Assembly (NCBI RefSeq): GCF_900258035.1
Contig: NZ_OGTP01000003.1
Location: 248,001-312,000, forward strand
DNA: 64,000 nucleotides
From: Caballeronia novacaledonica
Lineage (GTDB): Bacteria > Pseudomonadota > Gammaproteobacteria > Burkholderiales > Burkholderiaceae
Reading direction: 5' to 3'
Shown here: in pieces, positions 22,257 to 30,675 of the stretch
Numbering within the stretch: position 1 is the stretch's first letter
Layout: every line of letters begins with the position of its first letter
Made by a program: the position numbers and the translations under genes
Notes under the pieces: model-generated
The model's database searches: none
The model's input: the letters and a program-made list of their open reading frames with translations, nothing else
Told to the model about the DNA's origin: nothing

Positions 22257-23477
22257 TTACTTCCAGAGCTTGCAGCGCGATTCGGCCTTGGTGCCGAACG
22301 CCTGATCGCCCGGAATCGTCGCGGTGATCTTGTAGTAGTCCCACGGCTCCTTCGATTCCGACGGCTTCTTCACTTCCATCAGATACATGTCGTGAATCAT
22401 GGATCCGTCTTCGCGGATGTAGCCCTTCGCGTAGAAGTCGTCGATCTTCGCCTTCTTGAGCTGCGCCATGACCTTGTCGCTGTCGGTCGTGCCCGCGGCC
22501 TTCACCGCGTTCAGGTACGTCGTGACGGCCGAGTAATCCGCCGCCTGCAGGCTGCCCGGCATCTTCTTCATCTTGTCGAAGTAGCGCTTGGCCCAGGCGC
22601 GCGTCTTGTCGTCCTTGTTCCAGTACCAACTGTCCGTCGCGACCAGGCCTTGCGTGGTTTCGAGGCCGAGGCTGTGGATATCGGCGATGAAGACCAGCAG
22701 CGCGGCGATCTTCATCGACTTGGTGATGCCGAATTCCTTCGCGGCCTTGATCGAGTTGATCGTGTCGCCGCCCGCGTTCGCCAGGCCGAGCACCTGCGCC
22801 TTCGAGCCTTGCGCCTGCAACAGGAACGAGGAGAAGTCCGACGCCGACAGCGGATGACGCACTTCGCCGAGCACCTGGCCGCCGTTCGCCTTCACGACGT
22901 CAGCCGTGTTCTTTTCCAGCGCCTTGCCGAACGCATAGTCGGCCGTCAGGAAGTACCACGTCTTGCCGCCCTGCTTGGTCACCGCGGAACCGGTGCCCTT
23001 CGCGAGCGCCATCGTGTCGTACGCGTAGTGAACGGTGTAGGGCGAGCACTGCTCGTTGGTCAGATTGTCCGCGCCCGCGCCGATGTTGATGTACGGCGTC
23101 TTCTTCTCCGCCGCGACCTGCGCGCTCGACAGCGCCGTCGCGGAATTCGTGCCGCCGATGATCACGTTCACGCCATCGCGGTCGATCCATTCGCGCGCAC
23201 GCGACGCCGCGATATCCGCCTTGTTCTGGTGATCCGCATACACGAGTTCGATCGGCTTGCCGTTCACCTTGCCGCCGAAATCCGCGATCGCCATGCGAAT
23301 GGCTTCGAGTCCGCCTTGTCCGTCGATGTCCGCGTAGAGGCCCGACATGTCCGTGACGAAGCCGATCTTCACGGTGTTGCCGTCGGCGGCATTGGCGCTC
23401 GTGCTCATCACCGCCACACTCGCCGCCGCAGCCGCAAAGCACAGAGTAGAGAGGCGCGCGAGGGTCTTCTTTTTCAT
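22257..23477 (-). CDS. branched-chain amino-acid-type ABC binding protein (system 2)
   Basis: Periplasmic binding protein (406 aa) of the Leu/Ile/Val-type family, more distant from the two at 17259 and 18666. Signal peptide MKKKTLARLSTLCFAAAAAS ends near ANA; the mature part begins VKIGFVTDMSGLYADIDG. Two or more cysteines (EQC, SRCKLW) could form a disulfide. The start at 23477 has GGAG six bases upstream. It is flanked by livF and livH of the same operon. This subgroup often binds aromatic or aliphatic amides or acids, so the ligand is open. Confidence 0.9.
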   Translation of the reverse strand: MKKKTLARLSTLCFAAAAASVAVMSTSANAADGNTVKIGFVTDMSGLYADIDGQGGLEAIRMAIADFGGKVNGKPIELVYADHQNKADIAASRAREWIDRDGVNVIIGGTNSATALSSAQVAAEKKTPYINIGAGADNLTNEQCSPYTVHYAYDTMALAKGTGSAVTKQGGKTWYFLTADYAFGKALEKNTADVVKANGGQVLGEVRHPLSASDFSSFLLQAQGSKAQVLGLANAGGDTINSIKAAKEFGITKSMKIAALLVFIADIHSLGLETTQGLVATDSWYWNKDDKTRAWAKRYFDKMKKMPGSLQAADYSAVTTYLNAVKAAGTTDSDKVMAQLKKAKIDDFYAKGYIREDGSMIHDMYLMEVKKPSESKEPWDYYKITATIPGDQAFGTKAESRCKLWK

Positions 23478-23552
23478 TCCAGTCTCCATGAGTTTTGATT
23501 TGATGCGGTCTTACTGGTGTTGCCCTTTCCGATGTGCCGCGCACGGGATCGA

Positions 23553-24314
23553 TTACACCCCGAGCAGTTCGTGCAGCACCGGCATCTTCGCTTCGAGTTC
23601 CCCCGCGCCGAAATGCTCGACGATGTTCCCGTGCTCCATCACGTAAAAGCGATCCGCGAGCGGCGCCGCGAAACGAAAATTCTGTTCGACCATGACGATC
23701 GTGTAGCCGCGCGATTTCAGCATGAGGATCATGCGCGCGAGTGTCTGCACGATGACCGGCGCGAGCCCTTCCGAGATCTCATCGAGCAGAAGCAGATTCG
23801 CGCCCGTGCGCAAGATGCGCGCTACCGCCAGCATCTGCTGCTCGCCGCCCGAAAGACGCGTGCCCTGGCTCGCGCGGCGTTCCTTCAGGTTCGGGAACAT
23901 CGCGTAGAGCTCGTCGAGCGGCATCGCGTCTTTTGCGTCGCCGATCATCGGCGGCAAAAGAAGGTTTTCCTCGCACGACAGGCTCGAAAAAATGCCGCGC
24001 TCCTCCGGACAATAGCCGACCCCGTAATGCGCGATCTTGTGCGTGGCGAGGCCGATGGCTTCGTGTCCGCCCACGCGGATCGAACCCGTCCTTCGCCCGG
24101 TCAGACCCATGATGGCGCGCAGCGTGGTCGTGCGGCCCGCGCCGTTGCGGCCGAGCAGCGTGACCACTTCGCCGCGATTCACCTTGAGATCCACGCCGTG
24201 CAGGATGTGCGATTCCCCGTACCACGCCTGCAGACCCGATATTTCCAGCGCGGGCACATTGCCCGCGGCGCCGTTCGCCTCCCGCGAGCGGCGCTCCTCC
24301 ACGATCGTACTCAT
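23553..24314 (-). CDS. livF: branched-chain amino-acid ABC transporter ATPase LivF (system 2)
   Basis: LivF ATPase (253 aa) with an N-terminal extension of about 20 residues. The Walker A reads GRNGAGRTTT (residues 55-64), with Arg61 where ABC ATPases have the catalytic lysine; the codon is CGC. The signature TRLSGGEQQMLAVARIL and Walker B LLLLDEISEGLAP are intact. It overlaps livG by 4 bp. The protein may still work if the Arg is tolerated, as LivG provides a normal Walker A. Confidence 0.92.
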   Translation of the reverse strand: MSTIVEERRSREANGAAGNVPALEISGLQAWYGESHILHGVDLKVNRGEVVTLLGRNGAGRTTTLRAIMGLTGRRTGSIRVGGHEAIGLATHKIAHYGVGYCPEERGIFSSLSCEENLLLPPMIGDAKDAMPLDELYAMFPNLKERRASQGTRLSGGEQQMLAVARILRTGANLLLLDEISEGLAPVIVQTLARMILMLKSRGYTIVMVEQNFRFAAPLADRFYVMEHGNIVEHFGAGELEAKMPVLHELLGV

Positions 24315-25090
24315 GCATGCGCTCCGGTGAGCGCCGCATCGGCGCTGCCCATGTAGGCTTCCATCACGAGCGGATTCCTCGACACTTCCGCGTAGCTGCC
24401 TTCGGCGAGCACTTCGCCGCGCTGAAGCACGGTGATGGTGTCGGAGATGCCCGCGATCACGTTCATGTTGTGCTCGACCATCAGGATCGTGCGTCCCGCC
24501 GACACTTTCTTGATCAGCGCCGTCACGCGATCGACGTCCTCGTGGCCCATGCCTTGCGTCGGCTCGTCGAGCAGCATGAGTTCGGGTTCCATCGACAACG
24601 TGGTCGCGATCTCCAGCGCGCGCTTGCGGCCATACGAGAGTTCGACGGTTTTCGTATCGGCGAAATCGGTGAGGCCGACTTGCGTGAGCAGATCCATTGC
24701 GCGGTCGTTGAGCGCGTCGAGCGAACGCTCGCTGCGCCAGAAATGAAACGACGTGCCCAGTTGCCGCTGCAAGCCGATGCGCACGTTCTGCAGCACGGTC
24801 AAGTGCGGAAACACCGCGGAAATCTGGAACGAGCGAATGATCCCGCGCCGCGCGATGTGCGCCGGACGCTCGCGCGTGATGTCCGTGCCATTGAAAACGA
24901 TCTGTCCCGCGGTGGGTTCGAGAAACTTGGTGAGAAGATTGAAGCAGGTCGTCTTGCCTGCGCCGTTCGGTCCGATCAGCGCATGGATCGAACCGCGGCG
25001 AACGCGCAGGTTCACGCCATTCACGGCCGTGAAGCCTTTGAATTCCTTCGTGAGCCCTCGCGTTTCAAGAATGGTGTCGCCGAGAATCAT
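24311..25090 (-). CDS. livG: branched-chain amino-acid ABC transporter ATPase LivG (system 2)
   Basis: LivG ATPase (259 aa). Walker A GPNGAGKTT lies near residue 40, the signature is replaced by LSYGRKRALEIATTL as usual in LivG, and Walker B is LMLLDEPTQGMGHED. The start at 25090 (MILGDTILETRGL) follows GGAAGGGG; two upstream Met codons lack a site. It is the first gene of the second liv operon (livG-livF-SBP-livH-livM). Confidence 0.93.
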   Translation of the reverse strand: MILGDTILETRGLTKEFKGFTAVNGVNLRVRRGSIHALIGPNGAGKTTCFNLLTKFLEPTAGQIVFNGTDITRERPAHIARRGIIRSFQISAVFPHLTVLQNVRIGLQRQLGTSFHFWRSERSLDALNDRAMDLLTQVGLTDFADTKTVELSYGRKRALEIATTLSMEPELMLLDEPTQGMGHEDVDRVTALIKKVSAGRTILMVEHNMNVIAGISDTITVLQRGEVLAEGSYAEVSRNPLVMEAYMGSADAALTGAHA

Positions 25091-25461
25091 GTCCCCTTCC
25101 ATGCGAAGTGAAGCGCTGAGCAAATCCGTATTCGCCTGCGCCTTATTTTTTCTTCCGCGCGCACCCGAACGTTGTCTCCATTCCGGTACCGCTTCGCTTC
25201 ATGCATCGCTGCTGCGCCCGCACAAAGTGTGCACGAGGTATGCCGAGCATCACTAATTCCGGGGCCATTGTCGCGCCAATGATGCAGCGCAATCATTGGG
25301 ATTTGCACTTACTAACGAAAAGCTTGGAGTCTCATGCATGCACGCAATGAGGGCATGGAGAGTGCTTATCGCATCCGCATATAAGCATTCGTTCGCGCAG
25401 CGTCATGTGCGCGCCATTCACGTGCCATCCCGGCATGTGAACTGCCCGTTTCACCGATATG
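25091..25461. other. 371-bp leader/intergenic interval with an inverted repeat
   Basis: No gene seen between livG and the GMC oxidoreductase gene. It should contain the liv promoter and the 3' end of the oxidoreductase transcript. The clearest element is a perfect inverted repeat CCAATGAT-N8-ATCATTGG at 25276-25299, about 185 bp upstream of livG, which looks like a dimeric regulator operator. No convincing -35/-10 pair was found. Confidence 0.5.
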
Positions 25462-27138
25462 TCACGCAAGCGCCGTGGCGATCACTTCTTCCGCTTCGAT
25501 GCCGCGTCTGTCTTCGCGGATCATGTCGCTCGCACGCTCGGCGATCATCAACGTCGGCGAATTCGTGTTGCCCGATGTGATCGTCGGCATCACCGAGGCA
25601 TCGACCACGCGCAGGCCGCGCACGCCGATCACGCGCAAACGGCTGTCGACGACCGCCGCCGGATCGTTGTCCGTTCCCATGCGGCACGTGCCGACCGGAT
25701 GGAAGATCGTCGTGCCGATCTTGCCCGCCGCTTCGACGAGTTCTTCCTGCGTCTGGAACTGGATGCCCGGCAGAATTTCCTCCGGCCTGTATGGCGCGAG
25801 CGCCCGCGCGCCGACGATGCGGCGCGTGAGGCGCAGCGAATTCGCGGCGACTTCGCGATCGCGGTCGGTCGAAAGATAGTTCGGCGCGATCAGCGGCGCC
25901 GCGTGCGCATCCGGTGATTCGATATGCACGCTGCCGCGCGACGTCGGCCGCAAGTTGCACACGGACGCGGTGAACGCATTGAACGCATGCAGCGGCTCGC
26001 CGAATCGTTCGAGCGACAACGGCTGAACGTGATATTCGACATCGGCGCGCCTGATCGAAGCATCGTCGGGATTGGACTTGGCGAACGCGCCGAGTTGCGA
26101 CGGCGCCATCGACATCGGACCGCTTCTCATCAACGCGTATTGCATGCCGATGAACAGCTTGCCCCACCAATGCGCCGACAACGTGTTGAGCGTGCGCACG
26201 CCGTTGACCTTGTACGCCATGCGCAATTGCAAGTGGTCCTGCAGATTTTCGCCGACGCCGCGCAGGCTCTTGACGACATCGATTCCAAGACGTTGCAGAC
26301 GCGCGCCATTGCCGATGCCGGACAGTTCGAGAATCTGCGGCGAGTTCACGGCGCCCGCGCTGAGGATGACTTCGAAACGCGCACGCGCGACGTAATCGAC
26401 ATCGCCGCCGCGATATTCCACGCCGACGCAGCGCGGGCCTTCGAACACGAGGCGCTGCGTGTGCGCGCCGGTGATCGTCGTGAGATTCGGGCGCTTCATT
26501 GCTTCGCGCAGGAAGGCTTTCGCCGCGTTCCAGCGAATGCCGCCGCGCTGATTGACTTCGAAGTAGCCGACGCCGGTGTTGTCGCCGCGATTGAAGTCGT
26601 CCGTCGCGGGAATGCCGCTTTGCTGCGCGGCTTGCGCGAACGTCTCGAGAATCTTCCACTTCAGGCGCTGTTTTTCGACGCGCCATTCGCCGCCCGCGCC
26701 ATGCCATGAATTGCCACCGCCGTGATGATCCTCGCTGCGCATGAAGACGGGCAGCACCGAGTCCCACGACCAGTTCGGATCGCCGCTGATGTGCGCCCAG
26801 TCGTCGTAATCCTCGCGCTGGCCGCGCATGTAGATCATGCCGTTGATCGACGAGCATCCACCGAGCACGCGTCCTCTTGGATACGCCAGCGCGCGGCCGT
26901 TGAGACCCGCTTCCGCCTGCGTCTTATAGAGCCAGTCCGTGCGCGGATTGCCGATGCAGTACAGATAGCCGACCGGAATGTGAATCCAGTGATAGTCGTC
27001 CTTGCCGCCCGCTTCGAGCAGCAGCACGTTCACGTTCGGATCTTCGGTGAGGCGATTCGCCAGCACGCAGCCGGCCGTGCCCGCACCGACGATGATGTAG
27101 TCGAATTCGCCTTCCAGCTTGCGGGCGGTTTGCTTCAT
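25462..27138 (-). CDS. GMC-family FAD oxidoreductase (choline dehydrogenase-like)
   Basis: GMC oxidoreductase (558 aa) that oxidises an alcohol with FAD. The Rossmann motif FDYIIVGAGTAGCVLANRL is at residues 13-31, the GMC signatures RGRVLGGCSSINGMIYMRG and SAGAVNSPQILELSGIG follow, and the catalytic His/Asn pair is in FHPVGTCRMG and SGNTNSPT near the C-terminus. It resembles BetA but no betB or betI is adjacent, so the substrate is unknown. A divergent LysR gene starts 163 bp away and probably controls it. Confidence 0.9.
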   Translation of the reverse strand: MKQTARKLEGEFDYIIVGAGTAGCVLANRLTEDPNVNVLLLEAGGKDDYHWIHIPVGYLYCIGNPRTDWLYKTQAEAGLNGRALAYPRGRVLGGCSSINGMIYMRGQREDYDDWAHISGDPNWSWDSVLPVFMRSEDHHGGGNSWHGAGGEWRVEKQRLKWKILETFAQAAQQSGIPATDDFNRGDNTGVGYFEVNQRGGIRWNAAKAFLREAMKRPNLTTITGAHTQRLVFEGPRCVGVEYRGGDVDYVARARFEVILSAGAVNSPQILELSGIGNGARLQRLGIDVVKSLRGVGENLQDHLQLRMAYKVNGVRTLNTLSAHWWGKLFIGMQYALMRSGPMSMAPSQLGAFAKSNPDDASIRRADVEYHVQPLSLERFGEPLHAFNAFTASVCNLRPTSRGSVHIESPDAHAAPLIAPNYLSTDRDREVAANSLRLTRRIVGARALAPYRPEEILPGIQFQTQEELVEAAGKIGTTIFHPVGTCRMGTDNDPAAVVDSRLRVIGVRGLRVVDASVMPTITSGNTNSPTLMIAERASDMIREDRRGIEAEEVIATALA

Positions 27139-27261
27139 TTGAGGTTGTCTCCTTTTCGATGCCGTTTTTTTGTTTTTGCGGCTTGTCGTCTCGCCTCCTC
27201 GTCGCGGGCGTTCGGTTTATTGGTCGAGAGTACTTCCGCTTTCGCTTGGGAATCCAATGAG

Positions 27262-27280
27262 ATATGTTCAACTGGGATAT
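27262..27280. promoter_or_regulatory. LysR-type operator (T-N11-A)
   Basis: ATAT-N11-ATAT lies between the divergent GMC oxidoreductase and lysR genes, 22 bp before the lysR ATG. This is the classic LysR-type box and would allow autoregulation and control of the oxidoreductase. Confidence 0.5.
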
Positions 27281-27301
27281 AAGAAGCTTTAATATCAGCC
27301 G

Positions 27302-28204
27302 ATGGACTACATCCTTTTGCGCGCCTTTCTCACCGTCGCCCGTGAAGGCAATCTCACGCGCGCGGCGGCTCGACTGCATCTCACGCAACCGGCCGTCAGC
27401 CTGCAGATCAAGAATCTGCAGGAGATGCTCGGCGTCGTGCTGTTCTCGCGGACGTCGCACGGACTGCTTTTGACGCGCGACGGCGAAGCGCTCCTGCCGC
27501 ACGCCGAACGCGCGCTCGCCGCCGCCGCCGATGTACAGCGCGCCGCTGCCGCGCTGCGTCACGAAGTGAGCGGCACGCTTCGCATCGGCACGATTCTCGA
27601 TCCCGAATTTCTGCGGCTCGGCGGTTTCCTGCGGCAACTCGTGGAGACGCATCCGCGCATCGAGACGTCGTTGCGGCACGGCATGTCCGGCTGGGTGCTG
27701 GAGCGCGTGAGGGCGCGCGATCTCGACGTCGGCTATTACATCGGCGATCCGGCCATCGACGGCACGCGCGACGGCGAGCGCTTTCACGTCGTCAGGCTCA
27801 CGCCGTTTCTCTATCGCGTGCTCGCGCCGGCGGGCTGGCACAACCGCGTGAACAAGGGCAAGCGCAACTGGGCGGCGCTCGCCAAACTGCCGTGGATCTG
27901 GACGCCGCCCGAGTCCGCGCACAACCGGCTCCTGTCGCGCATCTTCCGCGAGGCGGGCGCGATGCCGATGATCGTCGCTGAAGTAGATCAGGAGCCGTCG
28001 ATGCTCGATCTCGTGAAATCGGGCGTCGGTCTCTCGCTCGTGCGGGATTCGATCGCGCTCGCGCAGGCGCATGCGCACGCGCTGACGATCGTCGAAGGCG
28101 TCACCGTGCCGACGCAGTTATCGTTCGTCACGCTCGCGGAGCGCCGCGAGGAACCGGCGATCGCGGCGGCGCTGCGGCTGATCGACGCGCAATGGGCCGT
28201 CTGA
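27302..28204 (+). CDS. LysR-family transcriptional regulator
   Basis: LysR-type regulator (300 aa). The N-terminal winged helix-turn-helix is at residues 1-60 (FLTVAREGNLTRAAARLHLTQPAVSLQIKNLQ), followed by a periplasmic-binding-fold effector domain. It is divergent to the GMC oxidoreductase gene and has a T-N11-A box in the shared gap, which makes that gene its likely target. Effector unknown. Confidence 0.92.
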   Translation: MDYILLRAFLTVAREGNLTRAAARLHLTQPAVSLQIKNLQEMLGVVLFSRTSHGLLLTRDGEALLPHAERALAAAADVQRAAAALRHEVSGTLRIGTILDPEFLRLGGFLRQLVETHPRIETSLRHGMSGWVLERVRARDLDVGYYIGDPAIDGTRDGERFHVVRLTPFLYRVLAPAGWHNRVNKGKRNWAALAKLPWIWTPPESAHNRLLSRIFREAGAMPMIVAEVDQEPSMLDLVKSGVGLSLVRDSIALAQAHAHALTIVEGVTVPTQLSFVTLAERREEPAIAAALRLIDAQWAV

Positions 28205-28239
28205 AAAGACATTTCGGTGCAAATCCCGAGTCGGCGGGC

Positions 28240-28270
28240 AAGGTCATTCAAGCGACCTTCATCGATTTTT
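28240..28270 (+). terminator. weak intrinsic terminator after lysR
   Basis: AAGGTC-N8-GACCTT (28240-28259) followed after a short gap by TTTTTT. It is 36 bp after the lysR stop and before the CYTH gene. Confidence 0.5.
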
Positions 28271-28320
28271 TGCTAGGCTGATCCCTTGCTCATTCATCCA
28301 ACCGTGTTCGAGGAGTCTCA

Positions 28321-28851
28321 ATGGCACGCAACATCGAAATCAAGGCGCGCGCGCATCAGTTCGACCAATTGCGCGAGCGGGCGGCCGCGCTCGCCACCGA
28401 CACGCCGCTGGTTTTCCGCCAGCAAGACTTCTTCTACGACGTCCCGACCGGACGCCTCAAGCTGCGCCAGTTCGACGACGGCACGCCGTCCGAGCTGATC
28501 TTCTATCAGCGCGACGACCGCGACGGCCCGAAAGTCTCGTACTACTCGCGCAGTCCGGTGACGAATCCGGAAGCGATGCACGCGCTGCTCGCCCAGGCGC
28601 TGACGACGCGCGGCATCGTCTCGAAGGAGCGGCATGTGTATCTCGTCGGGCGCACGCGCATCCATCTGGACCGCGTGGACGGATTGGGTGATTTCATCGA
28701 GCTGGAAGTGTTGCTTGGCGAGGACGACGACGAAGCCGGCGGCGAAGAAGAAGCGCACGCCATGTTCGCGCGCCTGGGTGTCGCACAGACGGATCTCGTG
28801 CCGCTGGCTTACGTGGATCTGCTCAGCCCCGACTCGTCGTCGGCGAGGTGA
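28321..28851 (+). CDS. CYTH-domain protein (class IV adenylate cyclase-like)
   Basis: CYTH superfamily protein (176 aa), a tunnel-fold metalloenzyme that acts on triphosphates; members include CyaB-type adenylate cyclases and thiamine triphosphatases. The N-terminal NIEIKAR matches the family E-x-E-x-K signature except that the first Glu is Asn. Alternating Lys/Arg/Glu residues follow (KLRQF, ELIFYQR), and an acidic stretch (EDDDEAGGEEEAH) lies near residues 137-149. Its 3' end overlaps the convergent Lrp gene by 43 bp. The exact reaction is open. Confidence 0.8.
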   Translation: MARNIEIKARAHQFDQLRERAAALATDTPLVFRQQDFFYDVPTGRLKLRQFDDGTPSELIFYQRDDRDGPKVSYYSRSPVTNPEAMHALLAQALTTRGIVSKERHVYLVGRTRIHLDRVDGLGDFIELEVLLGEDDDEAGGEEEAHAMFARLGVAQTDLVPLAYVDLLSPDSSSAR

Positions 28852-29312
28852 GAGAGCGGCAGCGGGCCGTTGCGCTTGAATGTCGTGAGCACGATGTTCG
28901 AGCGCACGCTGTCGACGCCCGGCACGCGCATCAGCTTCTTCATCACGAAACCTGACAACGCGTTCAGATCCGGCGCGACGATGCGCAGCAGATAATCGGC
29001 GTCGCCCACGGTGGCGTGGCATTCGAGCACTTCGGGCAGCATCTCGATCTGCTGCTGAAACTGCTCGATGATCGAATCGCCGTGATGCTTCAGCTTCAGG
29101 CTCGTGAACGCCGTCACGCCCAGGCCGAGCTTCTCCGGCCGCAACACCACGCGATACCCTTCGATCACGCCCGTCGATTCCAGCCGCTGCAGACGCCGCC
29201 CGATCTGCGACGGCGAAAGCGGCACCTGCTCACCCAATTGTTGATGCGTGGCGCGTCCGAATCGTTGAAGTACGTCGAGCAGGGCGAGATCGAAATGGTC
29301 GAGTTCGAGCAT
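28809..29312 (-). CDS. Lrp/AsnC-family transcriptional regulator
   Basis: Lrp/AsnC regulator (167 aa) with an N-terminal helix-turn-helix (LDHFDLALLDVLQRFGRATHQQ, then LSPSQIGRRLQRLE) and a C-terminal RAM ligand-binding domain (HATVGDADYLLRIVAPDLNAL). It is convergent with the CYTH gene and its last 14 codons overlap that gene. No obvious target neighbour; such regulators often respond to amino acids. Confidence 0.9.
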   Translation of the reverse strand: MLELDHFDLALLDVLQRFGRATHQQLGEQVPLSPSQIGRRLQRLESTGVIEGYRVVLRPEKLGLGVTAFTSLKLKHHGDSIIEQFQQQIEMLPEVLECHATVGDADYLLRIVAPDLNALSGFVMKKLMRVPGVDSVRSNIVLTTFKRNGPLPLSHLADDESGLSRST

Positions 29313-29537
29313 GAGGCGGATATGCGCGTGAGCGGTGACGAATGCGACTTTATCGCATTGATGCGCCGCCGATCACAGACCCTTCGCGCGAAAGGGCCGT
29401 TTCGCGCGCATGTTAACGAATTGCTTACGGCGGCAAACAAGGTAACGTGCGTGTTACCAACCATGACACCGAGAAAGGCGAAAATCGCGCGCAATTGCGG
29501 GAAAACGGGATAAATGAAAGCGATCGAACAGTAAAAA

Positions 29538-29563
29538 GAAAGCTCGAACGACAGCTAGCTTTC
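29538..29563 (-). terminator. intrinsic terminator of the DUF3717 gene
   Basis: GAAAGCT-N12-AGCTTTC (29538-29563) followed on the minus strand by TTTTTA. The stem overlaps the stop codon of the gene at 29562. Confidence 0.6.
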
Positions 29564-29792
29564 AGTCTCGGATACCATTCCTGAAACGGTCGTAAGCTTC
29601 CCACGCGGCGCGCGCTTCGTTGTCCAGTTGCTCGGGTGGCACGCCGGACTGACGCTGTACAATCAGCAGCGCATAGGGCCTGGACAGCGCGCTCGCCTCT
29701 TTGCAGAGGCTGAGTTCGTCGCCGCTAGACGGGGAGCGGCCGCGCCAGTAGTTGATCGCGGCTTCGAGTTCGTTGATCGAGATGACAGCCAT
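29562..29792 (-). CDS. small DUF3717-type protein
   Basis: Conserved small protein (76 aa from the Met at 29792) resembling the DUF3717 family of Burkholderiales. It has an acidic N-terminal helix (ISINELEAAINYWRGRSPS), a cysteine in LSLCKEA and a PPEQLDNEARAAWEAY C-terminus. Function unknown. Upstream in-frame starts would add up to 22 residues. It is divergent from the response regulator gene. Confidence 0.7.
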   Translation of the reverse strand: MAVISINELEAAINYWRGRSPSSGDELSLCKEASALSRPYALLIVQRQSGVPPEQLDNEARAAWEAYDRFRNGIRD

Positions 29793-29968
29793 GTCCGGGC
29801 AGAAATACATCTGTTGTACGGCCACGCGCGGCTTCCGGGAAACGGCCGCGCGCCGCATGAAATATGAGATTCAACCCGGCTCGAGCCCGCGCCGCTCCGT
29901 CGTGCATGTGAGCATGCCACCGACCGCCCCGCCCGCTTGAACTCAACCCATTGTACTTGAGCCACTCC

Positions 29969-30655
29969 ATGCGAATCCTTCTGATCGAAGACGACCGCCC
30001 CATCGCGCGCGGCATTCAAAGCAGCCTCGAACAATCCGGCTTCACGGTCGACATGGTGCACGACGGCATCTTCGCCGAGCAGGCGCTCGCGCAGAACCGC
30101 CATGAACTCGTCATTCTCGATCTGGGCTTGCCCGGCATCGACGGCATGACGCTGCTCTCGCGTTTTCGCCAGAGCAACCGCCACACGCCGGTGATCATCC
30201 TCACCGCGCGAGACGAGTTGCACGACCGCGTGCAAGGCCTGAACAGCGGCGCCGACGACTACATGCTGAAGCCCTTCGAACCGCAGGAACTCGAAGCGCG
30301 CATCCGCGCGGTGATGCGTCGCAGCGGCCCGCACGGCGACGTGCCGCGCCCCGAAGTCACGCTGGGCGGCCTGCGTCTGTCGGGCGTCGATCGCCGCATC
30401 TTCAACGACGAACGTCCGCTCGAGCTCTCGCCGCGTGAATTCGCCGTGCTCGAAATGCTGTTGCTGCGCCACGGCCGCGTGGTGAGCAAGGCGCAGTTGC
30501 AGGATCACCTGACGCACTTCGGCGGCGATCTCGGCGACACGGCCATCGAAGTTTATGTGCATCGCGTGCGCAAAAAACTCGAAAACACGCGCGTCGAGAT
30601 CGTGACGGTGCGGGGCTTCGGCTATCTGCTTCAGGAGATCCGGCAAGCGGCGTAA
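29969..30655 (+). CDS. OmpR-family response regulator
   Basis: Two-component response regulator (228 aa) of the OmpR/QseB/TctD type. The receiver domain has the acidic pocket (LLIEDD), phospho-acceptor Asp51 (VILDLGLPG), the TAR switch residue and the conserved Lys (LKPF); a C-terminal winged helix begins near residue 125. Start at 29969 (MRILLIEDDRP) rather than a Met 18 bases upstream. The partner kinase gene begins 20 bp after its stop. Confidence 0.93.
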   Translation: MRILLIEDDRPIARGIQSSLEQSGFTVDMVHDGIFAEQALAQNRHELVILDLGLPGIDGMTLLSRFRQSNRHTPVIILTARDELHDRVQGLNSGADDYMLKPFEPQELEARIRAVMRRSGPHGDVPRPEVTLGGLRLSGVDRRIFNDERPLELSPREFAVLEMLLLRHGRVVSKAQLQDHLTHFGGDLGDTAIEVYVHRVRKKLENTRVEIVTVRGFGYLLQEIRQAA

Positions 30656-30675
30656 CGCTTCTGCCGTAGAACGCC

